Assembly: GCA_016342355.1 (NCBI GenBank)
Contig: JAEINP010000050.1
Location: 1 to 34,553, forward strand
DNA: 34,553 nucleotides
Direction of reading: 5' to 3'
Origin: Desulfatibacillum sp.
Lineage (GTDB): Bacteria; Desulfobacterota; Desulfobacteria; Desulfobacterales; Desulfatibacillaceae
The stretch's first letter is position 1; each line of letters begins with the position of its first letter. Below the pieces are notes generated by a model. It was not told the DNA's origin, made no database searches, and worked only from the letters and a program-made list of their open reading frames with translations. Shown here piece by piece: positions 24,461-32,689 of the stretch. A program made the position numbers and the translations under genes.

Positions 24461-26806
24461 TTACTGAGCCGATATCTGTCTGAAAATATAAAGAGCGTCC
24501 GAAAGCGCCAGGGTGGACCCATCGCCGGTTTCCCCGAACTTGACGATGTCGGGGTCCATGCCGGCGAGAACCTGCAGGATACCAAGCGCATCGGCGAGGT
24601 CGTATATGCCGTTGCCGTTCACATCTCCCGGTAGAGGCAGAACCGCCGCGCCGCTTATGGCCACCCGGACCACGTCCTGGTTCGGATCGGTGGAGATGAT
24701 GACAAGGTCAGCCACGTGACTCCCGGGGGAAAAGGGATCGTAGGCGACGGTTGTCACGCAAGAGCCGCCGGGGGCGATATCCTTTCCCTCACAGGGGTTG
24801 TTCTTGAGGTCGAAATGCACGGAATCCGGTCCTTCGAGTTGGATCCCGAAGATGGAAAGATCCACGTTGCCTTGATTTGTGATGGTGAGCGTTTTTTCGG
24901 CCGGGGGCCGAGGCGTCAATTTTGAGATGACGTGAGTGTCGTAGGTGACGGACATGGGAGACACGGAGATATCACCCTGATCACCCATGAGAGGTTTATC
25001 ATCGGACGCGCCCGCGGTCCCTGGCACGGGGTACGGAGTATCTCCGAAACCGTCCAGGTTGAGATCGGAGCCTGTGTAATCATCCCAGTAGTTGCCACCC
25101 TTGTCTTGAGTGAACCAGTTGTTGTCGTTGCCGTTGTCGACCCCGTTTCCAAGGGTGTTGAAGCTGAAGCGGTTGCCGTAGATGATATTTTCGAGATTCC
25201 CCCATGGAATCTCGATACCGTACCCGGAGTTCTCCGTAATAATATTCCGGTAAATCTGATTTTTCTCTATTCCTTCGTGCACCATCCTAATCCCGTCTGT
25301 ACTGCCTGAGATATGATTTTTATAAATGTAATTGTCATGAATGCCGTTGGAGGATTCGTAGTTTTCGAGTTCCATGCTGATACCGGCAGTTGCATTGGCG
25401 GAGATTCTGTTTCCGTAGATGTGATTGTCGTGCCCCTCGATAATCAGTATGCCTGTCGAGCTGTCCTCAATCGAGTTATCGGCGATCACGTTCAAATCCG
25501 CATCGTCGATCAACTTGATGCCGAAATACCGAACGTCGATAATATCGTTCTCCACCACATTGTTGCCGTACCCGGAGATAAAAAGGCCGCCGCCATAGTA
25601 GTCGGTGTTGTCGGCTTCTCCGATCACGTTCTTGACGATATCATTCTGGTTGGCGTCAATATACATGGCCTCCTGGTTGTGCCGCACCGTGTACTTACAG
25701 AGGATGGTGTTGTTGGTAATGAGGTTGCCGGTACTTTCCGAGTCGCCGTAGAGAAAAATTCCCGGCCCGGCGTTGTAGGGGGAGCCGGCCTGCATGACCG
25801 GCTGCATGGTGATGTGGTTGTTTTTGATCGTATTGTCCTTGCCTGAAAACTCCATGGCCGCGGCGCGATTGCCCTCGATGGTGTTGCCGTCTCCATAGGC
25901 CTTGAGCACGGCCACATCGTTTTCCAGGATTGTGCTTGTTCCGGCGTTCACGGTGATCCGGCCGCCCCGGTTTCCGGCCAGGTAGACTTCCGACGAATCG
26001 CCATAGACATAGATCTGGTTGTAAATGATGTCGTTGGAGTCGTCCGGTCCCAGTTGGTTGAAGACAAGGGAGACTTTGGCGCAGTCCAGCACGTTCACCC
26101 TGACCTCGTCGGCCAGATAGTAGTAACGGAGCAAGGGGTGAAAGGGATCGTCATACCCCTCGAAGATGATCGTGCCGTCCCCTTCGAACATCGCCTGGTG
26201 ATCCTGGTGGGAATCTTCTTCCGCAGTGTACATTGTAGCCGGGGATTTGATGCGCAGGAGGCCGTTCATGGTGATCAAACTGCCGCTTTCCACAATCAGG
26301 TCGCCGTCTTCCACAGTCAGGTCTTCGACCTCGCCGTGCACAACACCGCTCCAGTAGACGGCCGTTCGGTTGAGACGAGACAGCCATTCGGCATTGTTGT
26401 GGAGCACGCCTTTGATCTTGCCGGTCGGCACTTCCATGGCTTCTCCGACAGCCGGAAAAGACCAGTCGTTCTCGGCGGCATCCCATTCATAGTGATACAT
26501 CCGGTAGTCCACCGAGGCGGCACCCACCGGCGCCACGTAGAAATCACTGACATATTTGGTGTTTTCTTCGTCATTATTTGGGGGGATATTGCTCCAGCTC
26601 GCGATGACGGTATCGTCGTCACACCGCCTCAATTCAGCCTTTTTCTCCAGGCCCCAAGGCTCATAATACAGTTTGAAGTCTGTTGTGCGGCCGTCCGAGA
26701 AGAGCACCGTTACCTGGGCGAACGCGGGGGCGGACAGGAAAAGTTGAGCTAACAGAAGCAGCAGCACCATACCGATTGGATTCACAACCAAAGAGTGACG
26801 CGACAT
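24461..26806 (-). CDS. Secreted beta-helix (NosD-like) protein with C-terminal dockerin-type module
   Basis: This encodes 781 residues from the ATG at 26806, which has AGGAG 7 bases before it; the frame extends further but without a site. A signal peptide (1-30, ending APAFA) precedes an N-terminal beta domain (to about 200). About 350 residues of right-handed beta-helix repeats follow, full of N-x-I turns such as NNTIL, NDIIDV, GNRISAN and KNHISGS. The helix closes with GGNYWDDYTGSDLNLDG near 570, typical of NosD/PbH1 proteins. Next is an Ig-like abnormal-spindle/choice-of-anchor domain (TLTITNQGNVDLSIFGIQL). Last come two dockerin-type units: GDVNGNGIYDLADALGILQ and a degenerate GDGSTLALSDALYIFRQ. 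It is probably exported and may bind carbohydrate. Partners for the dockerin are unknown. Confidence 0.88.
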   Translation of the reverse strand: MSRHSLVVNPIGMVLLLLLAQLFLSAPAFAQVTVLFSDGRTTDFKLYYEPWGLEKKAELRRCDDDTVIASWSNIPPNNDEENTKYVSDFYVAPVGAASVDYRMYHYEWDAAENDWSFPAVGEAMEVPTGKIKGVLHNNAEWLSRLNRTAVYWSGVVHGEVEDLTVEDGDLIVESGSLITMNGLLRIKSPATMYTAEEDSHQDHQAMFEGDGTIIFEGYDDPFHPLLRYYYLADEVRVNVLDCAKVSLVFNQLGPDDSNDIIYNQIYVYGDSSEVYLAGNRGGRITVNAGTSTILENDVAVLKAYGDGNTIEGNRAAAMEFSGKDNTIKNNHITMQPVMQAGSPYNAGPGIFLYGDSESTGNLITNNTILCKYTVRHNQEAMYIDANQNDIVKNVIGEADNTDYYGGGLFISGYGNNVVENDIIDVRYFGIKLIDDADLNVIADNSIEDSSTGILIIEGHDNHIYGNRISANATAGISMELENYESSNGIHDNYIYKNHISGSTDGIRMVHEGIEKNQIYRNIITENSGYGIEIPWGNLENIIYGNRFSFNTLGNGVDNGNDNNWFTQDKGGNYWDDYTGSDLNLDGFGDTPYPVPGTAGASDDKPLMGDQGDISVSPMSVTYDTHVISKLTPRPPAEKTLTITNQGNVDLSIFGIQLEGPDSVHFDLKNNPCEGKDIAPGGSCVTTVAYDPFSPGSHVADLVIISTDPNQDVVRVAISGAAVLPLPGDVNGNGIYDLADALGILQVLAGMDPDIVKFGETGDGSTLALSDALYIFRQISAQ

Positions 26807-26856
26807 AGGGATTCTCCTGAGAACAGAACGGGGGGCTGTGTATAAGCTCAATACAT

Positions 26857-26954
26857 GATGGCCTGGCAAAAAGCCAAAAAATGCTGTGTTTGCATATCGC
26901 AACCCACTGGTTTTATCAGGTGTGAATTTTAAAAAATCGACTTTTCACCTGACC
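26857..26954 (+). repeat. 98-bp repeat, copy 1 (candidate structured RNA element)
   Basis: It aligns without gaps to copy 2 (26985-27082), with 20 differences in 98 positions. Two hairpins are visible: TGGC/GCCA around AAAAA (26864-26876) and TCAGGTG/CACCTGA (26916-26922 with 26946-26952). It lies 50 bases upstream of the beta-helix gene, in the opposite sense if the + strand is the transcribed one. Confidence 0.75.
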
Positions 26955-26984
26955 ATATAGGGGAATACGCTGTCTGTCAAGATT

Positions 26985-27082
26985 GATGGCCCGGCAAAAA
27001 GCCGAAAAATGACGTGTTTTCATATTGCAACCTGCTGATTTTATTGGGTGCGATTATTCAAAAAGTGACTTTTTGCCTAACC
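26985..27082 (+). repeat. 98-bp repeat, copy 2 (candidate structured RNA element)
   Basis: This is the second copy. The first hairpin becomes CGGC/GCCG (26992-27004), a paired change. The second becomes TTGGGTG/TGCCTAA (27044-27050 with 27074-27080): one paired change and three changes that keep G-U pairs if the + strand is the RNA. On the minus strand those three would be C-A mismatches, so the + strand is favoured. Confidence 0.75.
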
Positions 27083-27170
27083 GCCAAGAGAATTTATTTA
27101 GTTAAATTGATGTCCACGCAAAAAATCAAGTGACGAAGTGAGTCGAGCGCCAAAGGAAAGAAGTGCTGAC

Positions 27171-27323
27171 CCCTGATCCTTTTTACAGAAAGAAACATGC
27201 TTTATCGTTCTTATTGATGGGCCGAGTTTGGCGGAATTCATGATTGATTTTAACTTGGGCACATCACCGAAATCCGTTTTTGAGGTCAAAACCATTGATT
27301 CAGATTATTTTTCTGAGGATTAA
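27171..27323 (+). pseudogene. 3' remnant of an Mrr-type restriction endonuclease gene
   Basis: The frame after the in-frame TGA at 27168 and up to the TAA at 27321 gives 50 residues: PLILLQKETCFIVLIDGPSL, then AEFMIDFNLGTSPKSVFEV and KTIDSDYFSED. The order VLIDG...L...MID...G.S...xEVK.IDSDYFxED is the familiar C-terminal end of Mrr proteins, which cut methylated DNA. The whole DNA-binding and most of the nuclease domain is missing, and no start codon or ribosome binding site is present. The base sequence is AT-richer than its neighbours. It is a dead fragment of a lost defence gene. Confidence 0.7.
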
Positions 27324-27580
27324 TAAGAATATAGTTCAAGGTTTTCGAAAATTTTCATAGTCTTCCTCTTGGGCCTATACAAGGCATGGCAAGCCCTGCA
27401 TCTACACAGCGTTGGTGATGCCCGGAGCAATGACGAGTTCATTCCAGCCGATACAAAACAGAGGCGCCATGCGCCTTCAAGGTGCGGGCATCCTATGGAC
27501 AAGTCTGTTGAAGGAGACCCGTGCACCCATGCTTTCGGCGCAGGCCTTCCCATGGCCTCCACTGGAGCCCCGGCGCACCC
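27324..27580. other. Intergenic region downstream of trkH
   Basis: No gene or clear terminator is seen in this stretch between the Mrr remnant and the trkH stop. Its right half is GC-rich with several short inverted repeats that I could not assign. Confidence 0.5.
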
Positions 27581-29029
27581 CTACTTCCTCCAGAACTCGG
27601 GGACAAACAGGATGATGACCGTGTAGATTTCCAGCCTGCCCAGGAGCATACACCACACCAGGAGCCATTTTCCGGCCAGGGGAATGGCGGCGAAATTATC
27701 CATAGGCCCTACCCCGCCGATTCCCGGGCCAATATTCCCGATGGTCGCTGTCACCGCTGCCAGGGAGGTGACCAGATCCACGCCCATGCCGGAAAGAATC
27801 AGAGCGGAAATGGAAAAAAGCCCCATGTACAGAACAAAAAAGGCGCAGATGCTGTGCAGCACGTCCTCGGGAACCACGCGCCCCCCCATTTTAACGGGGA
27901 TGACGGCTCTGGGATGAATCATGCGGAATAACTCGCGGTAGCAATACTTGAACAACAGCATGACCCGCAGGCATTTGATTCCGCCGCCCGTGGACCCGGC
28001 CGAGGCGCCCACAAACATGCTGAACATGAGGAGAAGCTGGCTCAGGGCGGGCCACAGCTCATAGTCCGCAGTGGCGTATCCCGTGGTGGTGATGATGGAC
28101 GAGACCTGGAAGGCCGAAGCCCTTATGGCCTCGCTCAGGCTGTTGTACACCGTATTGTGAATGTCCAGGGTGATGATCACCACCAGGACCAGGACCAGGC
28201 CCAGGAAAAAGCGGCATTCCGGGTCTTTCCAGATAGCCAGGGGCTTGCCCCGCAATAACTGGAAGTGCAAGGAAAAGTTAATGCCCGCCACAAGCATGAA
28301 GAAAATAAGCACCCACTCGTAATAGGGGTTCTGGTACTGGCCCACGGAAGTGTTGAGGGTGGAAAAACCGCCCGTGGGCATGGTGGTGAAAGCATGGCAC
28401 ACGGAGTCGAAAAGGCTCATTCCCCCAAAAAGGAGCAGAACTATCTCCAAGACCGTAAACAAAGCGTAAACCTGCCACAGGATGACGGCTGTGTCGCGAA
28501 TCCGGGGTTTAAGTTTGTCCGGCACCGGGGTGGGCACCTCGGCCTTATACAACTGCATGCCTCCTACCCCCAAAAACGGGAGGATGGCCACCGATAGCAC
28601 GATGATGCCCATGCCGCCCAGCCACTGGATCAGGCTTCGCCAAAACAAAAGCCCTTTGGGCACGCCCTCTATGTCTGAAAGCACGGAGGACCCGGTGGTG
28701 GTGAACCCGGATACCGACTCAAACACGGCGTCTGTAAAACCGCCAAAACAGGGGGAAAAATAAAAAGGCAAGGCGCCTGCGACGCCCACGGCGGCCCAGC
28801 CCAGGGCGACAATGGCCATGCCTTCCCTATGGCTGAGGGATTCCTGCTTTTTGGCGGGGGAGACCAGATAAATCATGACGCCCACCAGGAGTGTGATCCC
28901 CATGCCCTTGGCCAGAGGCGCCACACTCTGATCCTGGTAAAAAAAGCCTACCCCCATGGGCACAGCCATAGCCAGACCGCAAAAGACCAACAAAATACCG
29001 ACAACAGAAAACGTATGACCCCATCTCAT
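27581..29029 (-). CDS. trkH: TrkH potassium uptake channel subunit
   Basis: This encodes 482 residues with TAGGA before the ATG. It is a polytopic membrane protein with the four M1-P-M2 units of the Trk/Ktr/HKT family. Selectivity-filter loops are visible as VSGFTTTGSSVL, AFTTMPTGGFSTLN, SIITTTGYATADYELWP and AVTATIGNIGPGIG, each with the key Gly. The second-unit RGKPLAIWKDPE and the late GASAGSTGGGIKCLR segment are typical. It forms the K+ pathway in the inner membrane, gated by cytoplasmic TrkA, whose gene lies 56 bases upstream in the same unit. Length is normal and no defect is seen. Confidence 0.96.
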   Translation of the reverse strand: MRWGHTFSVVGILLVFCGLAMAVPMGVGFFYQDQSVAPLAKGMGITLLVGVMIYLVSPAKKQESLSHREGMAIVALGWAAVGVAGALPFYFSPCFGGFTDAVFESVSGFTTTGSSVLSDIEGVPKGLLFWRSLIQWLGGMGIIVLSVAILPFLGVGGMQLYKAEVPTPVPDKLKPRIRDTAVILWQVYALFTVLEIVLLLFGGMSLFDSVCHAFTTMPTGGFSTLNTSVGQYQNPYYEWVLIFFMLVAGINFSLHFQLLRGKPLAIWKDPECRFFLGLVLVLVVIITLDIHNTVYNSLSEAIRASAFQVSSIITTTGYATADYELWPALSQLLLMFSMFVGASAGSTGGGIKCLRVMLLFKYCYRELFRMIHPRAVIPVKMGGRVVPEDVLHSICAFFVLYMGLFSISALILSGMGVDLVTSLAAVTATIGNIGPGIGGVGPMDNFAAIPLAGKWLLVWCMLLGRLEIYTVIILFVPEFWRK

Positions 29030-29085
29030 ATCAAAATCCTAGTTCTGGTTTGTTCCAGGGTAATGCGGGTATTTTCCCCACGGCA

Positions 29086-30450
29086 TCAAAAAAACTCCAG
29101 TTTGACAGCCAGGGCTTTTTCAATTTTGGGGATGGCCTGCTGGGAGCAAAGCAGGATAATCCGGTCCGCAGGCTGGATAACGCTATCGCCGCGCGGGATG
29201 ATCACCTGGGAGTCCCGTATGATGGAAATAACCAGGGAACCCTTGGGAAAGGATATATTTTTCAAGGGCTTGCCGACAATATCGGCGGTTTCCATGGCCT
29301 CGGCCTCCAGGACCTCGGCCCTTTCCCCCTTGAGGGATACGGATGAAAGCACCTTGCCACGGCGCACATGGCCCAGGATGGTGTTGATGGCGGACAAGCG
29401 GGAACTGATGACGTGTTCGATGCCAATGGCTGCGGTCAGTGGAAAATAGCCGAATTTGTTAATCCGGGTGATGGCAATGGGCACGCCCATTCTCTTGGCC
29501 AGAAGGGAGGTGAGGATGTTGGTTTCCTCGTCGCCGGTCACGGTGATGACCACGTCCATGTCCTCGATGTTTTCCTCGGCCAGAAGCCCCTGGTCTGTCC
29601 CGTCCCCATGGAGAACCACCACATTATTCAAAGTGTCCGCCAAAACACTGCAACGCTGGGCGTCCTCCTCCACAATTTTCACATAGACGGAATCCTTCTC
29701 CAGGGCTTTTGCCAGACGCAGGCCAATGCGTCCTCCGCCCACAATAAAAGCCCGCTTCACGGAACGGGATTCCTTGCCAAAAAGTTTGAGGGCTGTATGC
29801 AGATTGGCCTGATCCGTGACAAAATACACCAAATCCCCGGGCAACAGGGAGTCCCGGCCTGTGGGAATGATCAATTCCTCGTCCCGCACAATGGCGGCGA
29901 TGAGCAGGTGGAATTCACCGGTCACGTCCCGGATACTGGTGAGGCGGATGGAGGCCAGGGCCGATCTTTCGTCCAGGCGCACGCCTATGAGTTTGATGGC
30001 GCCGTCGGCGAATTCCGCCACGTCTTCGGCGCCCGGCACGGCCAGAAGCCTTTGTACTGTATGGACCAATTCCACTTCCGGGTTGATAACCGTGTCGATA
30101 TGGGGAGGATCGGCCTTGAGCCTGTCTGTGAAATCCGTGTAATCGGAATCCCGGATGCGGATGAGCTTTCGGGTGGCCGGAGAAAGCAAGTCACAGACCA
30201 GGCAGGAAACCAGATTGGTTTCGTCGGAGTCCGTGACCGCCAAAAGGATATCGCACTGGGATATCCCTGCTTCCTTCAATACTTCGGGGCTGCTTCCCGA
30301 GCCTTCAAAAACCTGAACATCCAACTGTTCCGAAACCCTTTTGAGAGCTCGGGGGTCTTTGTCGATGACCACCACATCCTTATTTTCTGTAGCCAGACGG
30401 CTTGCAATATGAAAGCCGACTTCCCCTGCGCCTACGATGAGGATTTTCAC
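29086..30450 (-). CDS. trkA: TrkA, NAD-binding regulator of potassium uptake
   Basis: This encodes 454 residues; GGGGGAGAG precedes the ATG. There are two RCK halves, each a Rossmann domain plus a TrkA-C domain. The first begins MKILIVGAGEVGFHIASRLA with the acidic end VVVIDKD. The second begins FIVGGGRIGLRLAKAL with VKIVEED near 260. Two TrkA-C parts follow each half (for example SLLPGDLVYFVTD and IQPADRIILLCS). TrkA binds NAD(H)/ATP and opens the TrkH channel from the cytoplasm. It is the first gene of the trkAH pair, starting 64 bases after the bioN stop, with its own likely promoter there. Confidence 0.97.
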   Translation of the reverse strand: MKILIVGAGEVGFHIASRLATENKDVVVIDKDPRALKRVSEQLDVQVFEGSGSSPEVLKEAGISQCDILLAVTDSDETNLVSCLVCDLLSPATRKLIRIRDSDYTDFTDRLKADPPHIDTVINPEVELVHTVQRLLAVPGAEDVAEFADGAIKLIGVRLDERSALASIRLTSIRDVTGEFHLLIAAIVRDEELIIPTGRDSLLPGDLVYFVTDQANLHTALKLFGKESRSVKRAFIVGGGRIGLRLAKALEKDSVYVKIVEEDAQRCSVLADTLNNVVVLHGDGTDQGLLAEENIEDMDVVITVTGDEETNILTSLLAKRMGVPIAITRINKFGYFPLTAAIGIEHVISSRLSAINTILGHVRRGKVLSSVSLKGERAEVLEAEAMETADIVGKPLKNISFPKGSLVISIIRDSQVIIPRGDSVIQPADRIILLCSQQAIPKIEKALAVKLEFF

Positions 30451-30488
30451 ACTCTCCCCCTTATGCCGGTTATAGTAGAGTAGATGGG

Positions 30489-30518
30489 GTTGTAGTACAG
30501 GTTCCAGGCAGGTGTCAA
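30489..30518 (-). promoter_or_regulatory. Likely promoter of trkAH
   Basis: On the minus strand TTGACA (30513-30518) and TACAAC (30489-30494) are 18 bases apart. The -35 box overlaps the bioN stop codon. This would give trkAH its own transcript apart from the biotin genes. Confidence 0.5.
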
Positions 30519-31273
30519 TCCATGAGACGTAATCCCACGCACAGACTTATGAGCAGGGCAATGCCCACCCAGTCCCCGGATGTGGCGTGCAGGCCCCGCT
30601 GTGTAGGGTTGGGGCCGAAATTCCGGGCCACCAGGGCCAGGGACAGGTCATGAGCCCGGGCAAAGGTTCTTTCCATCAGAGGGGGAATCAATCGGGTTAT
30701 GCGGTATATGGGGTTTTTCCTGTTTTCCACGCCCCTGGCCTTTTGGGCTTCAGAAATTCCGGCGAACTCGTCCAGAATGATGGGGATAAACCGCATCATC
30801 AGGGAAAGCATCATGGCGACCCGGGTTCCGTCCACAAAAGGGATGGGCCGGAAATACCAACGGACTGCAGAAAAAACCGCGCTGGTGCGGGTGGTGGCTA
30901 TGAACACGGCGCTGGCAAGCAGAACCACAAACAGCCGCCAGCCTATAAGCAATCCATCGGCCAGGCCATTGACGGAAAACCAGGGTATTATGCCGCCAAA
31001 AGCTACGGGGCCAGGGGTTACAGCGCCCCGGACAAGAATGATGCCCACCAGGAACAGGATGAAAATCCTGGCGCTTCGGATCATGGAAAAGGCAGGCGCC
31101 TTTCCTATAATGGCAACAAAAATCACCCCGAAAAAGAGCCCTGTGGCAGTTTTGGGGCCGCATTGCACTGTGGCGAGACTAAGGCAAATGAGCCCGGCCA
31201 ACTTGAACCGGGGGTCCATCCTGTGAACCCGTGTGTGGCCCGGCATATATGCAAAGGCGTTCAAGCCAGCCAC
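30515..31273 (-). CDS. bioN: BioN, transmembrane (EcfT) subunit of the biotin ECF transporter
   Basis: This encodes 252 residues from a GTG at 31273, which is preceded by GGGAGGT with a 7-base gap and lies inside the 3' end of bioM; an ATG at 31306 in the same frame lacks such a site. Several hydrophobic helices (for example LAGLICLSLATV and ARIFILFLVGIILV) are followed by the coupling helices with AQKARGVE and the second arginine motif LVARNFGP. In EcfT proteins these two Ala-Arg motifs touch the ATPases. The second motif has Asn where Gly is usual. It is the last gene of the birA-bioYMN unit. Confidence 0.92.
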   Translation of the reverse strand: MAGLNAFAYMPGHTRVHRMDPRFKLAGLICLSLATVQCGPKTATGLFFGVIFVAIIGKAPAFSMIRSARIFILFLVGIILVRGAVTPGPVAFGGIIPWFSVNGLADGLLIGWRLFVVLLASAVFIATTRTSAVFSAVRWYFRPIPFVDGTRVAMMLSLMMRFIPIILDEFAGISEAQKARGVENRKNPIYRITRLIPPLMERTFARAHDLSLALVARNFGPNPTQRGLHATSGDWVGIALLISLCVGLRLMD

Positions 31274-32016
31274 GAGTTCACCTCCCTGCCCAGGAGAGTG
31301 GCGCAAGGCCTGCGGACGCCGTATTGCTCAATGTCATGGACAACCTGATCCAGGGCTCCGTCCCTGACGAGCCTTCCCTGGTCCATGACCAACACACGGC
31401 TGGCATGGGCCGCCACCTTTTCAATATCGTGGGTGGCCACAATAATGGTTTTGCCGGCCTTGTGTAATTTCACCATCTGGATGAGAACCTGCTGCACGCC
31501 GGGATAGTCCAGGTTGGAAAAGGGCTCGTCAAAAACAATCACCCGGGAGTCCATTGCCAGAACCCCGGCCACGGCGACCCTTTGTTTTTCCCCGCCTGAA
31601 AGAAGGTAAGGCCTGCGTTCGGCCATATGTCCCATGCTGACGGCCTCAAGGGATTTCGTCACCCTATGATTAATTTCCTGCTCGGGGAGACCCAGGTTTT
31701 CCGGGCCAAAAGCCACGTCATCGGCCACGGTTTCCCCTACAATCTGGTTTCTCACATCGGCAAAGACCATGCCCACCACCTGACGGGCATGAGCCGGATT
31801 CTTTTTTGTGGAAACTCCGGAAACAAGCACCTCCCCTTCCGTGGGAAGGGACAGGGCGTTCATATGCCGAAGCACGGTGGTTTTTCCAGAGCCGTTCTTG
31901 CCGCACAAAATGATGAACTCCCCGGGGGCCACCTGGAAGGATACTTTGTCCAGCCCCCGAATCCCCCCCGGAAAGATATGGGAAACCTCCATAAACTCAA
32001 TAACAGGCTTGGGCAT
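31261..32016 (-). CDS. bioM: BioM, ATPase (EcfA) subunit of the biotin ECF transporter
   Basis: This encodes 251 residues starting one base after the bioY stop. Walker A is GKNGSGKT (39-46), the ABC signature LSGGEKQR (139-146), Walker B VIVFDE (159-164), and the H-loop is in VATHDIEKVA. The phrase DDVAFGPENLGLP is typical of ECF ATPases. The Q-loop is odd: where most relatives have FQNPDNQ, this has FADVRNQ, so the usual Gln is Ala86, while N90-Q91 remain. It drives biotin uptake with BioY and BioN. Only one ATPase is encoded, so it should form a homodimer as in other bioMNY systems. Confidence 0.94.
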   Translation of the reverse strand: MPKPVIEFMEVSHIFPGGIRGLDKVSFQVAPGEFIILCGKNGSGKTTVLRHMNALSLPTEGEVLVSGVSTKKNPAHARQVVGMVFADVRNQIVGETVADDVAFGPENLGLPEQEINHRVTKSLEAVSMGHMAERRPYLLSGGEKQRVAVAGVLAMDSRVIVFDEPFSNLDYPGVQQVLIQMVKLHKAGKTIIVATHDIEKVAAHASRVLVMDQGRLVRDGALDQVVHDIEQYGVRRPCATLLGREVNSWLA

Positions 32017-32017
32017 T

Positions 32018-32626
32018 TCAACCTTCCGTTTCGTACCGGCTCAACATTCCTCTGAAGCCTGCGGCAAGAGAAGCGCTGGTGGCAATCTTGATGGCGTCCC
32101 CGATCAAAAAAGGGGCCATACCCAAAGCCCAAGCCTTTTCCCAGGTTATACCCGCCATAAATTTCAAGCGGGATACCCCTAAGGCATACACAACGGCCAT
32201 ACCTAAAATCATTGCCAGGATGTCCAGAATAATCACTTTTTTATTGACCGAAGAAGCGGAACCACGCCGGTCTTTTTTTCCCAGACTTGAAACCACCCCT
32301 ATTACAAAAACAGCAGGCAAATACGCTATCAGATACCCGCCGGTGGGTCCCATAAAATGGCTCAGGCCCGCATTGCCCCCGGAGAAAACCGGCATGCCCA
32401 AGGCTCCGGCAAGCAGGTAAATACCTACGGACGCCGCTCCCCACCATGGCCCTAAAATCAGCCCGGCAAGCATGACAAACATATTCTGGAGCACTATGGG
32501 CACAGGCCCCACAGGGATGGCGATATATGCCCCCACTGCCATGAGCGCCGCCATGAGCGCCCCCAATACCATTTGCCGAATTTGGGTAAACGAAAAAGCG
32601 CTTTCCGCACCCGCTGGATCATTCAT
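32018..32626 (-). CDS. bioY: BioY, substrate-binding (S) subunit of the biotin transporter
   Basis: This encodes 202 residues. It has six hydrophobic segments, with the BioY pattern VPIVLQNMFVMLAGLILGP, then GIYLLAGALGMPVFSGG and LSHFMGPTGGYLIAY. The last holds the conserved GPTGGY loop near the biotin pocket. The loop around 125-135 (GKKDRRGSASSVNKK) is basic and longer than usual. BioY binds biotin in the membrane with high affinity and toples for release when coupled to BioMN. It follows birA by 63 bases and touches bioM, so all four are likely one transcript. Confidence 0.95.
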   Translation of the reverse strand: MNDPAGAESAFSFTQIRQMVLGALMAALMAVGAYIAIPVGPVPIVLQNMFVMLAGLILGPWWGAASVGIYLLAGALGMPVFSGGNAGLSHFMGPTGGYLIAYLPAVFVIGVVSSLGKKDRRGSASSVNKKVIILDILAMILGMAVVYALGVSRLKFMAGITWEKAWALGMAPFLIGDAIKIATSASLAAGFRGMLSRYETEG

Positions 32627-32667
32627 TGTATTTCTTCCTATTAAATATGCTTGGTCCTCTAAAGCCA

Positions 32668-32686
32668 GAAACCCCGATGGGGTTTC
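32668..32686. promoter_or_regulatory. Hairpin between birA and bioY
   Basis: GAAACCCC and GGGGTTTC form a perfect 8-bp stem with a GAT loop, three bases after the birA stop codon. There is no T run beyond it on either strand. It may set the birA to bioY transcript ratio or shield an mRNA end. Confidence 0.4.
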
Positions 32687-32689
32687 CGT

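Noticed and set aside
26857-27082. CRISPR array or type III toxin-antitoxin RNA repeats
   Set aside because: Only two copies, 98 bases long, 20 differences, and no Cas or toxin gene beside them.
29368-30483. 371-residue + strand frame antisense to trkA
   Set aside because: Shadow frame; trkA on the other strand is complete with both NAD-binding motifs.
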